From: Zoroaster sp. YZ-2022
Lineage: Eukaryota; Echinodermata; Asteroidea; Forcipulatida; Zoroasteridae
Assembly (NCBI GenBank): GCA_029582265.1
Contig: CM055828.1
Span: 17,495,430 to 17,559,429 of the forward strand
Reading direction: 5' to 3'
Length of the DNA stretch: 64,000 nucleotides
The translations under genes were made by a program, and so were the position numbers. Of this stretch, positions 33,816 through 44,426 are shown piece after piece. The first letter of the stretch is position 1; each line of letters opens with the position of its first letter. Under the pieces are notes generated by a model. That model searched no databases. It had not been told where the DNA came from and saw nothing but the letters and a program-made list of their open reading frames with translations.

Positions 33816-34276
33816 TGTGTCCGCACGATGTGTCATATGTCATACACCTACTGTTCCATCCGTTTTCCACGGTCATAGGTGCATTTACTGGAGCCGAGCA
33901 GAGCCGTATTTTGGACCGGCTCTGGAGTGGTCTGCAACAAACACCGCCCCGCCCGACTCAATGTGTTAATTCGTGTAGAAAACTTGGGCAATACAAACCC
34001 ACGGCTGTTTCAGTTTTATTCAATATGTTCAATGGAAGAAATGCGCTGTTGCATTATCCCCAGCTTCTTTTCAATGAAATTGTTAAGGAAATCTCTGATA
34101 ATTGTACATGGCAATGCAAAGGAACATATGTGGAAAGACAAATGACAATGGTTCCAATGGAAATCTTAATTCCATCAATTGAATAGTGCATTTCTTGAAT
34201 AGGCATCGTTCTGAAGGGATCATTTTTCTGAAGTTGCATCAATCCATCATCCTGATAATAACATATGAGGGCAATC
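33816..34276. other. No gene seen
   Basis: Open frames of 60-160 codons on both strands lack family character. Confidence 0.4.
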
Positions 34277-34299
34277 TAAAGGTGCCCTCACACCATAGC

Positions 34300-34800
34300 G
34301 ATCACCAGTTGCGTATAGTTGCGAATAAAAAATAGTGGTCATAAGTTCCGAACGCAACTCACACGCAACTAATAGGTTTTATAGGTTTGAAGTACGCAAC
34401 AAGCACGCAGGTGATCGCAGACACACGCAGAGTAAGTTCAAAAATTTTGAACATGTTCAATAATTCTCTGCGAATGCCTGCGATCAATTTATACGCAACA
34501 GGGACGCTACGCACGAAACACGATCGCAACAGGTACGCAACTCATAAGTTCTGAACGCAGGTGATCGCAAGTCCAAATTTGAGGTATCTGGCCAGGTTTT
34601 GGTAGCGTACATGTTGCGAATGTGTTGCGTACCTGTTGCGATCATGTTGCGATCGTGTTGCGTGCCTGTTGCAATCCTGTTGCGTGTGTAGCGTACCCCC
34701 AACCTATTGTGCGTATTCCCAGCCTATCCCCAACCTATGCCCTGCGTATCCAACCTATTAGTTGCGTGTGAGTTGCGTGTTAGTTGCGTACTACATGCGT
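34300..34800. repeat. Left subterminal repeat zone of Harbinger 2
   Basis: Units such as ACGCAACTCACACGCAACT and their inverse (GTTGCGTACCTGTTGCGATC) in both orientations, with the palindrome TTGAACATGTTCAA at 34447-34460. Confidence 0.8.
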
Positions 34801-34812
34801 GTTGAGAAATGG

Positions 34813-34820
34813 TATAAATA
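34813..34820 (+). promoter_or_regulatory. TATA box of the Harbinger 2 transposase
   Basis: TATAAATA 61 bp before the ATG at 34874, just inside the repeat zone. Confidence 0.6.
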
Positions 34821-34873
34821 GTGGGCCTTTTCTAGATCGGTGTCAGTTGTTGGTGGACCTCCGAGGTGACAAC

Positions 34874-36112
34874 ATGGAGCTACCTCTTGCTGTTACTAGA
34901 CATCAGTTTAATCTGGTCAATTTAGCACTCCAACACATACAGAATATAATAAACAGAAGGGGAGAAGAAGAAGAAGAGGTGTGGGTTAGACCATGGATTG
35001 TGAGCGCCTTGACTTTGGTCTCTACGACCAGCTTCTGGTGGAGCTCCGGAACGAGGACCAAGGTGCATTCAAGAACTTCATGAGGATGCCCCAGATGTTC
35101 GATGAGCTGCTACGGAGAGTTGGTCCTCGCATCACCAAGCAAAACACCAAGTACAGGTTGCCCTGGACCCTGGCCTGAAGCTGGCAGTCACTTTGCGGCA
35201 CCTGGCCTCTCGGGTACCAAGTACTCCGACATGCAGTACGGATGGAGGGTACCAGACAACACCATCTCAGTCGTGGTCCGTGAGGTCTGCCAAGCCATCA
35301 TTGATGAGTACCTGGACGAGGTGATGACCTACCCACCACCTCCTGAGGATGGCGTGCCATATCAGACAACTTCATGAAGAGGTGGAACTTTCCCCACATG
35401 TGGGGCCCTAGATGGGAAGCACGTGGCATGCAGGTGTCCCCAACAGTGGATCCATGTATTACAATTACAAGGGTTCTACTCTGTGGTGCTCCTGGCCCTC
35501 GTAGATGCTGATTACAAATTCATCTGGGCAGACTTGTGTGGTCTAGGTTCTTCATCAGACGCCCAAATCTACAACAACTGCGAGCTGAAGGAATATGTGG
35601 AAGGGATAACATCAGTTTCCACGACCAGATCCTCTACCCAATGACACAGGATGTACCTACTACTTTATCGGAGACGATGCATTCGCCCTCAGAGACCATG
35701 ATGAAGCCCTACGGACTCCGTGGTCTGGATGATAACCACAGGATCTTCAATTACCGGCTTTCCCGTGCCAGGAGGGTTGTGGAAATGCCTTTGGCATCCT
35801 AGCCAACCGATTCCAGGTTATGCTTGGCACCATGCAGCATCTTCCAGAAAATGTCAAGCTCGTAACCAAAACCTGCATTTGCCTGCACAATCTCATGAGG
35901 ATACGCTACCCTGGTCTACAGAATCAGCAGCTCGACCGTGGAGAACAACGGTGTCATCATCGCTGGAGCCTGGAGAGATGGAAGGGATATGCTGGAACAC
36001 CCAGGTAGTTGTTGGGCCAAACACTGCAACCAAGAAAGGAAAGAAGCAGAGGAACCTCCTCAAGCACTGGGTCAACTCAGAGGCAGGTGCTGTTCCTGGC
36101 AAAACAGCATGA
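34874..36112 (+). pseudogene. Harbinger 2 transposase, no intron, at least five frameshifts
   Basis: ATG at 34874 (MELPLAVTRHQFN) lies 61 bp after a TATA box. In order across frames: ERLDFGLYDQLLVELRNEDQ, FMRM-PQMFDELL, ITKQNT, a YGWRV..NTIS block, LDGKHVAC (first catalytic D), LALVDADYKFIWAD (second), SSSDAQIYNNCELK, RIFNYRLSRARRVVE (catalytic E region), LHNLMRIRYPGLQNQQLDR, and LLKHWVNS at the end. This is a HARBI1-like nuclease about as long as usual. Breaks lie near 34990, 35090, 35175, 35420, 35640 and 35780. The reading is continuous where element 1 has an intron. Confidence 0.85.
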
Positions 36113-36519
36113 TCTAGAAACCTGTGTTGTTGTAGTGACTGTTGTTGTGGTAAAGATTGATGTATATACTGTATTGTTGTTAATCTGTGTTTTTGTCTTT
36201 ATGAAAGTAAATCTCAAACACACACACACAATTTAAACATGTTATAACTTTTTATTTATATCATCAACTTAAACATAACACAACATAACACAACACTGCC
36301 AAAAAACACACAAGTAGAAAACTAAAGCAGTCCTAAAACACTAAGTACTCCTAGAGCAAGCAGTCCTGAATCCTAAAGCAGTCCTAGTTCGGTGTAACTG
36401 GTGCCTTTGTTACTGGAGTGTCCAGCAGATCACCATCCTCCTGATCCTCAGAAGCTGGACTCGGAGCTTGAGGCCCTCCGAGGAGTGAGGACATGTTGGA
36501 GAGGGTGCACAGGCTGGTG

Positions 36520-36672
36520 TCTGTCTGCTGCTGCTGCTTGCGCTGTTCCTGCTGTTGCTGCTGTAGCTGCTGCTGTTGCTGCTGTTGATGCTGCTGTTGC
36601 TGCTGTAGCTGCTGCTGTTGCTGCTGTTGATGCTGCTGTTGCTGCTGTTGCTGCTGTTGCTGCTGCTGTTTG
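36520..36672 (-). repeat. CAG/CTG trinucleotide tract encoding polyglutamine
   Basis: Impure (CTG/TTG)n on the plus strand, about 150 bp, encodes Gln runs broken by His and Leu in the Myb-like protein. A larger repeat within it (GTAGCTGCTGCTGTTGCTGC about every 60 bp) shows unequal duplication. Confidence 0.9.
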
Positions 36673-36901
36673 AAGACTGGCTGTGCATAATAGCTGCTCA
36701 TGTAGTCAGTGCTCATGGAGTCCCAGACACTGCCTTGTGGAGGGTTGGATTGCCACTGGTGGGGAGGAGGCTGGTAGTTAGGGTACACACACGCACCAAA
36801 GGAGACGGGGGCTGGTGTGGACATCGGCCGACCTGGTTGTGGGTGCTGGTGCTGGCTCCCTGGTGACCGGGTCGGCGATCAGACCTCGACTGCATGTCAT
36901 C

Positions 36902-36942
36902 TACCTCCTCCTCCTCCTCCTCCTCCTCCTCCTCCTCCTCCG
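36902..36942 (-). repeat. (TCC)n tract encoding polyglutamate
   Basis: Pure TCC repeats over about 40 bp, Glu run in minus sense, at the N-terminal side of the polyQ exon. Confidence 0.9.
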
Positions 36943-36969
36943 ACTCGGCAGCATCTTCCTCCATGAACT

Positions 36970-37318
36970 AATAATAATAATGTGTGGATTTATATAGCGC
37001 ACGTATCCACCAACTAAGTGGTGCTCAAGGCGCATTATATTATTATCCCTGCTCATCAGGCTCATAAGGCTCATAAATCATTCCTGAAACCATCTCAGCT
37101 CCCTGGGGAGTATACAGCTCAATTGCTGCCATTTCTAGCGCATATAGAGCAAACCAACTCTGCCTTCACAGGTACCCATTTAACCCCTGGGTGGAGAGAA
37201 GCAATTATGATTAAGTGTCTTGCTCAAGGACACAAGTGTCACGGCCGTGATTCGAACCCACATTATGTTGCTTCACCACAACTTGAATCCGGTAAGCTAG
37301 ACCGCTCGTACGACACCC
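36970..37318 (-). mobile_element. tRNA-derived SINE, body type I, minus orientation
   Basis: The same family and body type as 26509-26869 but inverted, interrupting the Myb-like gene of Harbinger 2; the (ATT)n tail is at the left end. Confidence 0.9.
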
Positions 37319-37509
37319 CATGTGAGCAGCTTGTTCATCACCAACCTGGACTTCTTGAAGCGGGCCTTAGACATGGTTAGGAGGCTGTTGTGGACATACT
37401 GTCCAAACACCTCTCTCTCGTTGGTGGGCTGGTCCTTTGGCTTGGCGGCGAGCTCCTTCAGAAGGTCAGTGGAGTCCGTGACCTTCTTCTGGAGGATTCT
37501 ACAGCTGCC

Positions 37510-37636
37510 CTGTAATAATAATAATATAATATAATATAATATTCATTTATTTCAGATAAAGTATACATAGTATAAATATCCATAGAACTAGTAAAATATA
37601 TAGACAATATGTACAATTAAGGTTTGATATGCATAC
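37510..37636 (-). other. Intron of the Harbinger 2 Myb-like gene
   Basis: GTATGC donor and TTATTACAG acceptor with an (ATAAT)n-rich interior near 37512-37545. The codon phase on the two sides does not match exactly, consistent with other small shifts. Confidence 0.5.
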
Positions 37637-38553
37637 CTGTCTGCGGCGTCGAGGCTGCGCTTGGTTGCCACCCTGGAGGTGCACGGGAGTTCCAGGTCAG
37701 GGGTGGTATCACCGGGGGCTCCATCTGCAGCTTCTTCGGCGCACGCAGCCTCGGCAGCCGTGAGGGTCTCCGGTGTTCTGGAGAGCTGTCCGGACACTGA
37801 CGAGGGGTCTCACGGCGGTGCCGAATGATGCCCCTTCAGGAAGGTGAATTGGGTATTGATCCACGTCTCCCTCTCGGTCAGTGAAGTCAGCTCCCTGGCA
37901 CCAGCACCGCTCTTTGATTCTTTGTCAAGCTTCACATGGATGTCACGCAAGGACCGGAACCATCGCTGCAAGTGGGCGCCATCTTTGATCTCATCGTGTG
38001 AAGGGTCCAGCACCTGGGCCTGATCTTCCCACCTCTTCAGCCTCTTGCCAGTGTCTTTGTAGGCGTTGGAGTTTGGGGATTCCACACCATTGGGTTCTCC
38101 TCAGCCACTCAACCATCAGAATCTCTCTGGCCTCGCTGATGGTAGCAGATTCTTTGATTTTACTGGGCTTGCTGGGGTTGGGCACCTTCTTCTTCTTGGA
38201 TTTGGGTAGAGAACCAGAGCCATGTTCATCAGAAGCAATGACTGCTGCATTATTTGAATGATGTGATGAATTGGAGGAGTCACGAGTCAATGGTTCTCTA
38301 GGAGGAGTTGGAGACCTGGGAGACCTGGACCTGGACCTGGATCGGGTAGGGGCCTTGGGGAGGGCAGGGGCGGCATCAACAGGCGGCACACCTCTTCCTC
38401 TTGCTGCTTTTCTTCGGCCACGGCCACGGGAAGCTGTTTCAGTAGTTTTGACATCACTTTTGGGGTCACTTTTATCTGATTTCTTGGTAGCTTTCCCCAT
38501 GTTGACTCTTCGATGACCAAATCAGTACTAAAGAAAATACTGAATCGGCTCCG

Positions 38554-38561
38554 CTTTTATA
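38554..38561 (-). promoter_or_regulatory. TATA box of the Harbinger 2 Myb-like gene
   Basis: TATAAAAG on the minus strand, 54 bp before the ATG at 38500, between the gene and the right repeat zone. Confidence 0.6.
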
Positions 38562-38574
38562 GGTTTTTATCACG

Positions 38575-38880
38575 TGACCGATATTCGCAACTAGCACGCA
38601 ACTAGCACGCAGGTCCAACGCAACTTGTAAGTTTTGAACGCAACTCAAACGCAACTCGTAAGTTCTGCACGCAACTCACACGCAACTCGCACGCAACTCG
38701 TACGCAGGTGATCGCAGATATTGGGGGATCATAAGTTCAGTTCGCAACCCACACGCAACTCACACGCAACCCATAGGTTGAATAGGTTAGAAATTGACAA
38801 AATTGTTGATTTGGGTTGCGTTTGGTGCGTATAAAAATATTTTTTACACGCAACTCATAGGTTTCAGCATAAGTTATGTG
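38575..38880. repeat. Right subterminal repeat zone of Harbinger 2
   Basis: CGCAACTCACACGCAACT-type units, mostly in one orientation, plus ATAGGTT units. Confidence 0.8.
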
Positions 38881-38895
38881 TGTTGTTAGCATGGC

Positions 38896-39516
38896 CCATT
38901 ATTCTTTGTCCCTCTTTGAAAACATTTAATATTGTTTTTACATGATTCTTTTATATTTCAGATCAACGGTATCCATTTGTGCTACTGCTACAAGGTGTGT
39001 CAGAGTCTGTGTAACTTTGTGATCCAATGGCCAGCATTTGAAGTTTATCCATTCATCAAAGGAGTTAATGTATGATTCAAATTATTTCATATGGACTTAT
39101 CCTATCTGTGGCAGTCTTACCCTCAAGGAAATTGTTTTTTCAGGACATCAAGACACATCTAGGTCTTTCTAGGACTTGCATGTTAGGACAAAAATAGTAC
39201 TGAGGAATTCTTATTATTTTTCTGACTGGACCCAAACATCCTCACAAATGTAGTTATTAAGCAATATCTGTTGGGTGATCTATTAAAATGTATATTGCCG
39301 ACAGTGAATCCCTGGCAGTTGGGCCATATAAACATAGTAAACATACCCCCCAATCTTCATTGCATGGGTGTGTCAGCCTTGGAATACCTTTTGCCAGATC
39401 ACCCAATTAAAGTTCCTATTTATTTGTATACTCGCATTGGGATAGTACTGACCATCAATCCCATAAACACAATTAGTTAAACAGACAGTATAGTCACGAT
39501 CAGAGCAGACTTTCTA
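38896..39516. other. No gene seen
   Basis: A 33-bp block at 38962-38994 lies between an acceptor-like TTATATTTCAG and a GTGTGT donor, too short to judge. Otherwise nothing recognised. Confidence 0.4.
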
Positions 39517-39655
39517 CAAACATGGCATGGAATCGGTGTCATAGTTTAAGATGAACACAGTGACTGAAAATTACTGGCTCATTAATGCAGCAGCAACGCG
39601 AATATGACCTTATCATGTGAGTATTATTTTCAGTCACTGAGTTAACCCTCGTTGA
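39517..39655 (+). mobile_element. Small palindromic element (MITE-like), copy 1
   Basis: The inner part is bounded by CAGTGACTGAAAATTAC and its near inverse GTATTATTTTCAGTCACTG. The same unit with flanking GCATGGAATC(A/G)GTGTC sequence recurs in inverse orientation at 58985-59125. Confidence 0.65.
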
Positions 39656-40379
39656 AGCGAAGGGGTACGCGTGAGTACGTAATTACTATTTTTTTAAATT
39701 ACAACAACATCTTTCAGTCAATTGCGCTGATTTTTTTTTGGAACTATCACTGACTCTTGCTAAAAAGAGTGGCTAAACAGTTCTTACCCTAGAGTTCATT
39801 CACCGGGTAGGCCAACCCTTACAAATAATGGTCTCTGCCAACAGCCATTGACTTGTGCACAGAAACCTAATCCCATTGTGATTTCGACATGTACTATTTT
39901 TGGCAAATCAGTGGTGAACCAATGTGTAAATTGCCAGAATGTTCAAATGTTTGGTGTGTGTGTCCAGGGAACTTCTATTCATCTGTTCAGACCATTAGAA
40001 CAAGATTTGTGCCCCCAAACACAGTTATTTACCCCCCAACATAAAACGCCTTCCGCGTGCGCCCCTTCGTGCATCCGTGTAAAAAAATTCAACAGTTGAT
40101 GACAAATAAATACATATACATGTAACAATGAGAAGATCATTTCAGTATTGTTTGTTTCTTTTCATTTTACAGTTATCCTTCAAATTGCATTGTGTTGTCT
40201 CTTCCCTATAAGTATTGTTTTAAAAACTGAACCAAACATTTAAATATTATAACACTTGATCGAATTTGTCATTGTATTGTACAAGACCTGCACACACCTC
40301 ACCTCGGGGAAAAATGTGTAATGATCAAGCTGTGATGATACAGTGTTAATTTCACCACAACGTAATTAGTGTAACAGCT
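39656..40379. other. No gene seen
   Basis: A+T-rich; the 83-codon frame at 39848 lacks family character. Confidence 0.4.
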
Positions 40380-40700
40380 CTGTGTTCGTCCAAAAGACAA
40401 ACACCTAATGTCGTACAGATCGTTAATTGTCAAAAAATATTTAAAAAGGTGACCCCAAATTTAAACCTTTACTTCCTTGTCCAAACCGGAAGTCAAAGTT
40501 TAATATTTAAAAAATAATCCACAAGAGGTAAATTCACAATCTTTGCACCATTGTACAGATCGTTAATTGTTAAAACAATTTTACACAATTGTTACCCGAT
40601 TCGACCTTTACTTCCTGTCCAAACCGGAAGTCAAAGTTTAATATTTAAAACAATCTATTTCCTCCCGAACACCTAGAGTTTGTGTCAAGACAAACTCTGA
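40380..40700 (+). mobile_element. Hairpin-bounded element with two 141-bp tandem monomers
   Basis: Starts with a stem GTGTTCG...CAAACACC (40380-40405). Two monomers follow, at 40414 and 40555 (TACAGATCGTTAATTGT...), each with a CTTCC(..)GTCCAAACCGGAAGT block. It ends with CGAACACCTAGAGTTTG and a second stem AGAGTTTG/CAAACTCT (40674-40697). The monomer is related to that at 62333-62530, and the stem to those at 59468-59578. The plan recalls Helitron/Helentron-derived non-autonomous elements (inference). Confidence 0.55.
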
Positions 40701-40969
40701 ATTTTTAATTTTATTTTTAAATTTGCTCTCGAGGGTTTCGCTTGGGCTGCGTCTATCTGGTTTTACGTCTTTGCATTTTAATTTATTTTCTTGTTCAATC
40801 AATCAATTTTTTCCCAATTTTATTGTAATTTCTGTTTTGTTGGTTTTAAAACTTTGTATACATTTGCATGCATTTTATATTTTGTATATTCTTCCGCAAT
40901 TCGACCTTTGGTCTCATGGGAAGAACTGTTTTAAAGAATAAACCATTAATGAATGAAAAAAAAGTATTA

Positions 40970-41060
40970 TTATCTGTATGCCTTTGATAATAATTTGTTT
41001 TATTTATTGTAACTTACACTGTGTTCTTGACCAATTCTTACCTTGTTTTGATCTCTACCT
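40970..41060 (+). repeat. Dispersed repeat, copy 2
   Basis: Second copy of the 33720-33815 repeat (GTAACTTACACTGTG...CCTTGTTTTGATCT). Confidence 0.6.
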
Positions 41061-41389
41061 TGTTTTGAACAGGTCCTTCAGTTTGGGAAGATAGTGTGCT
41101 TCCATTTTTCTCATCAAACAGTATGCGTTCAACGTGAATATCTCTTCCTGAGTTGTCTCTGTGTGCATTATAAAATCACACACACTTTCTCTTCGTTACT
41201 GCCATCTGACATTGCACTTGATAGTAATACATATGGTTGGGTTTAGCTTAAGTACACCAGTCTTGTCTCTATGAAGAGGAAAGGATGAACCACGCTTAAT
41301 TGTAAGTTCTGATATTGTAAGATTAGTTGCAGGGTCCTTGATTTCAGCATTTTCTTCTTCAGGCTGACTAGCTGGATCATGAACAATAC

Positions 41390-41812
41390 GACCCACACCC
41401 AGTCCGCAAGCCGCCGTAGGTCCGCCGGTGGTTGAAGCGCGGCCTGGTGGCATCGGCACGCCGACTTGAAATCCACGATGGTCCACCAGTGGCAACCAAG
41501 TGGCGTATGTTCAGCGGCCAGCCGCTCCAAAATAGACAGTGGACCGTCAGCGAGACCTAGCGGCTTACCGTCAGCGGGGCTGCCACTCCAAGACAGACAG
41601 TGGACCACTAGCTGTAATCGGGCGGCATGCCTACCGAGGCCAGCCGCTCCAAAATAGACAGTGGACCGTCAGCGAGACCTAGCGGCTTACCGTCTGCGGG
41701 GCTGCCACTCCAAGACAGACAGTGGACCACTAGCTATAATCGGGAGGCATCCCTACCGAGGCCTGCCGCTCCAAAATAGACAGTGGACCGTCACCGAGAC
41801 CTGGCGGCTTAC
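41390..41812 (+). repeat. 121-bp satellite, left block (about 3 units, first ones diverged)
   Basis: Units of CTGCCACTCCAAGACAGACA...GGACC and CAGCCGCTCCAAAATAGACA...GGACC alternate. Sequence before about 41490 is the same repeat, strongly diverged. The block ends at GGCGGCTTA, exactly where the transposon starts. Confidence 0.85.
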
Positions 41813-41829
41813 ATAACGGAACACAGCGC

Positions 41830-43303
41830 TCATTTGCATTGAGTGAGTTTTTTCTGGTCCCGAATACGCACAAAACTTACTTTTCAAATGCAGAATTTCT
41901 TACACAATCCGTAATATCTTGAGATCGCGACAAGCAAATGTTATGGATCATTCAGTTGTTAGAAGAAAAAATTACTCTCTTTCAATTCATTTGAGTTGTT
42001 TAATCTTTTATAATAGTGGACTTGTTGCCCTTTTCATTTAAACAAATTGACTTTCTTTCTCGCACCTTTGGCGGGGAGTGGAAAAAATACGAAATTGTCA
42101 TTACTCTCACAACATAACTTGTCATAGCTCGTGCACTGCGCAACGCATTTGCCTGGATCAAACGGCTTCTTGACGCTTAACAGTTTATATATCCATTCAT
42201 GTAACAATGTTGGTGATTGGGCAATCGTAACCTATTGCCCTTGAATGAAACATAAATCCTGTCCAATGAAATCCTCTGCTTTATAGCATAACTTTATTGT
42301 GTACAAGGTCAATGGGTCATGCCAGCGTTGCTCGCGATTTGGCTGTCGTGTCATTTTACATGTGAACGATTTGTTAAAAAAAAAGGCATGGTGTGATAAG
42401 TATCTACAACGATTTAAAGAATAAACCTTAACATAGATATATCTTTCTTTCTAATTTATGAGCCTGGTGTATTTTAATGTGTAGTTTGCTGGAATTTTAA
42501 GTTTCTTTGGGTGTAAAACACTTCACTTCGAAAACTTGTTCAGTGTTTACCGTGTTGTGTGTCCGTGTGTACGTGTACGTGTACGTGTGTCGTGTATGTT
42601 ATCACTACACTATTGACTAAGTACAGGAACTTCTCATTTTGGGAACGTGGGGGTTGACCTTTTTGCTGGGTCTTGTCCAGGCAGGAAGATACTTTTAAAA
42701 AAAATGCAACCAGCTGTTAGATCTGATGGCTGAATACATCATTCAAAATGTAGATGATTTTAAGACAGGATTCCAGTGATTTTGCATGTTTTGCTTTGCT
42801 TTTCCTTTTGTCAAAAGAAATATGGTGTTACACTGCACATTTTTACAGGCCTATGTTGAGACTTTGGCTTAACAATATTGGGCCCCAATATTGTAAGATT
42901 AAGAGTAAAAATGAAACATAACCCTATCTTGAAATGAAAGACATCACTATATTTTAGTAATATTTATATTCTGTGTGCAGGCCGTAACTGTTACATGACT
43001 TTTTGTTCCCTTTTTTTATTTTGATCTTTTTAACTAGGGGCCTAAACCTAGGGCTAGGACTAATTTGCTACAATACTAATTTAAACATAGGCCCTAAGCT
43101 AAATCTTTCTCATTCTTTTTTTAAAAAGTTGGTCATAATTTTCGGCATAATGACTAATCAGAATGGCCATTTTCACAACAGAATTGTTTTTGTGCCTGAA
43201 ATGTGTACTTGTCATCCCAATGCAAAATACTTCCCTTTTAAATACAGTTAGATTTTAGTAACTGAATTACTTTAACTGAATTACTTGTCCTAACTTTTTT
43301 CAG
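41830..43303. other. 5' non-coding part of the DDE transposon
   Basis: No coding frame recognised. It ends with a strong acceptor (CCTAACTTTTTTCAG, ends 43303), so an untranslated first exon probably lies here. A (GT/AC)-rich run occurs at 42560-42600. Confidence 0.45.
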
Positions 43304-43309
43304 GATTTG

Positions 43310-44035
43310 ATGGCTGGACAATTTAACTTCAGACCGAGGCAGCATATCAATTATGCTATTCTAGCTGCTGGTCCGAAACTACAATCACTCAGGTTGAGCC
43401 AGGCTTCTGACAAGTTGTCAACAAAACAACTCTTTGAATTGGAGGTCCTTGATGAGAAATTTGAATCTGGGGTGTTGTACCTGAAAGTGCATTACAGTGG
43501 ATGGTCTGAAAACTATGATGAGTGGAGACCTGCTTCCGATATAGTTAACATTCCATATCATCACATCAATACAAATGATAAATTCAACAACAAATTGAAA
43601 GCAGATGTTGCTGTTGCTATCAAGGAAAACCTGTGTTGTCACCGAAAGACAGACTCTCTTGTTAACATTTTCATAGCAACTCCAAAAAAGGCTTTTTCAG
43701 TTTTCAGTGACTGCTCGGTTCAAATCCAAAATCGACCAGGGCGATACTCAAAATCAAACTATAGTGATTTTGATAACTTGCTGGGTAAAGGCTGACACTA
43801 TCGTGTAGTTAATGAATTCAAGGATTTTAGCTTTGTGCGAGCATCTACCCTGGAATTTTGGTTACATGAAAGACTCCCTCTGAAGGAGTTCTCAGTTGAA
43901 GGCGACCACCCTGTAGCAAGATTTACACACAGAGGTTTCCAGCTTAGAATAAAATTTGTCCGTGGAAATGGAAACAAATATGACCTGGATGAATTTTTGA
44001 ATGAAAGAAATATCATACACATCATGCACATGTGA
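43310..44035 (+). pseudogene. Transposon ORF1: chromo/Tudor-knot-like protein, one nonsense codon
   Basis: ATG at 43310, seven bases after a splice acceptor. A single frame runs to TGA at 44033-44035, apart from one in-frame TGA at 43793-43795 where a tryptophan would suit the context (GKG.HYRVVNEF). The N-terminus has FRPRQHINYAI. Residues about 35-75 read LFELEVLDE...VKVHYSGWSENYDEWRPASDI, a Tudor-knot/chromo-barrel-type fold with the conserved aromatic cage-like W and YDEWR. The C-terminal half is unknown. I recall the same protein family beside the same second gene in cnidarians and other invertebrates, so it is probably an accessory protein that guides the transposase to chromatin (inference). 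Confidence 0.6.
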
Positions 44036-44426
44036 CTTGTGGCCGCTTAAGTACAAGACATATATGTACAGATTCGTTCAACGTAAACACTGACTGAACC
44101 TTTTCTGATCATGCCCTACATGTATGTGTGTGGAATGGTTCTCTGGTTGTCTTTGACGTGATCAATTTGATGCTGTAATTGGCTACGTTTTCTGAATAGC
44201 CACAGGTAAATTGTTGATTTTTTTATTGTTATTTTTGCGGCAACTGGAAATAGATTGTCAATCCATTAACTCCAAAATCACAACTGGTTCCTTCAGATTT
44301 GGTTTCGGAAAATGCTTTAATCCACCAAATTTAACTGCTTACATTGCAAGTTCTGCACACTCCAGTATGGGATTACTTTCATGTTATACCCTCCCTGCCC
44401 TTGCAGTAATTTTCCTTCTGTTTCAG

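Larger units (their letters stand above)
36384..38500 (-). pseudogene. Harbinger 2 Myb/MADF-like accessory gene, split by an intron and a SINE
   Basis: ATG at 38500, 54 bp after a TATA box, opens a basic and Arg/Ser-rich N-terminus. The DNA-binding part reads EILMVEWLRR.., then after a shift near 38090 NSNAYKDTGKRLKRWEDQA, W(F)RSLRD and LTERETWINTQFTFL, a Myb/SANT-MADF-like fold. A GTATGC donor (37636) and TTACAG acceptor (37510) bound an intron. The next exon has KKVTDSTDLLKELAAKP and MSKARFKKSR, and is cut by a SINE at 36970-37318. The last part (to the stop at 36384) has an acidic run, a YPNYQPPPHQW block and a long glutamine tract. In Harbinger elements this protein binds the ends and assists the transposase. 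Confidence 0.75.
34280..38895. mobile_element. PIF/Harbinger element 2 (about 4.6 kb)
   Basis: The left end AGGTGCCCTCACACCATAGCG is related to the end of element 1 and follows TAA (34277-34279). It has a plus-strand transposase and a minus-strand Myb/MADF-like gene that converge, and subterminal zones full of ACGCAACT/AGTTGCGT units at 34300-34800 and 38575-38880. The right inverted end was not found; the repeat zone fades at about 38890, so the right end may be truncated. A SINE has inserted in the Myb-like gene. Confidence 0.8.

Noticed and set aside
36401..36866. Ala-, Ser- and Leu-rich frames over the CTG repeat
   Set aside because: Other frames of the trinucleotide tract; the Gln frame continues the Myb-like gene on both sides.
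41196..41608. Minus-strand frames of 99 and 121 codons left of the satellite
   Set aside because: Partly run through satellite sequence; the remaining text (EEENAEIKDPATNLTISEL) looks coding-like but has no splice support or family.
44211..44426. N-terminal extension of the transposase frame from 44211
   Set aside because: Ends at a strong splice acceptor (TTCTGTTTCAG); homologous text starts only after it, so this is probably intron.
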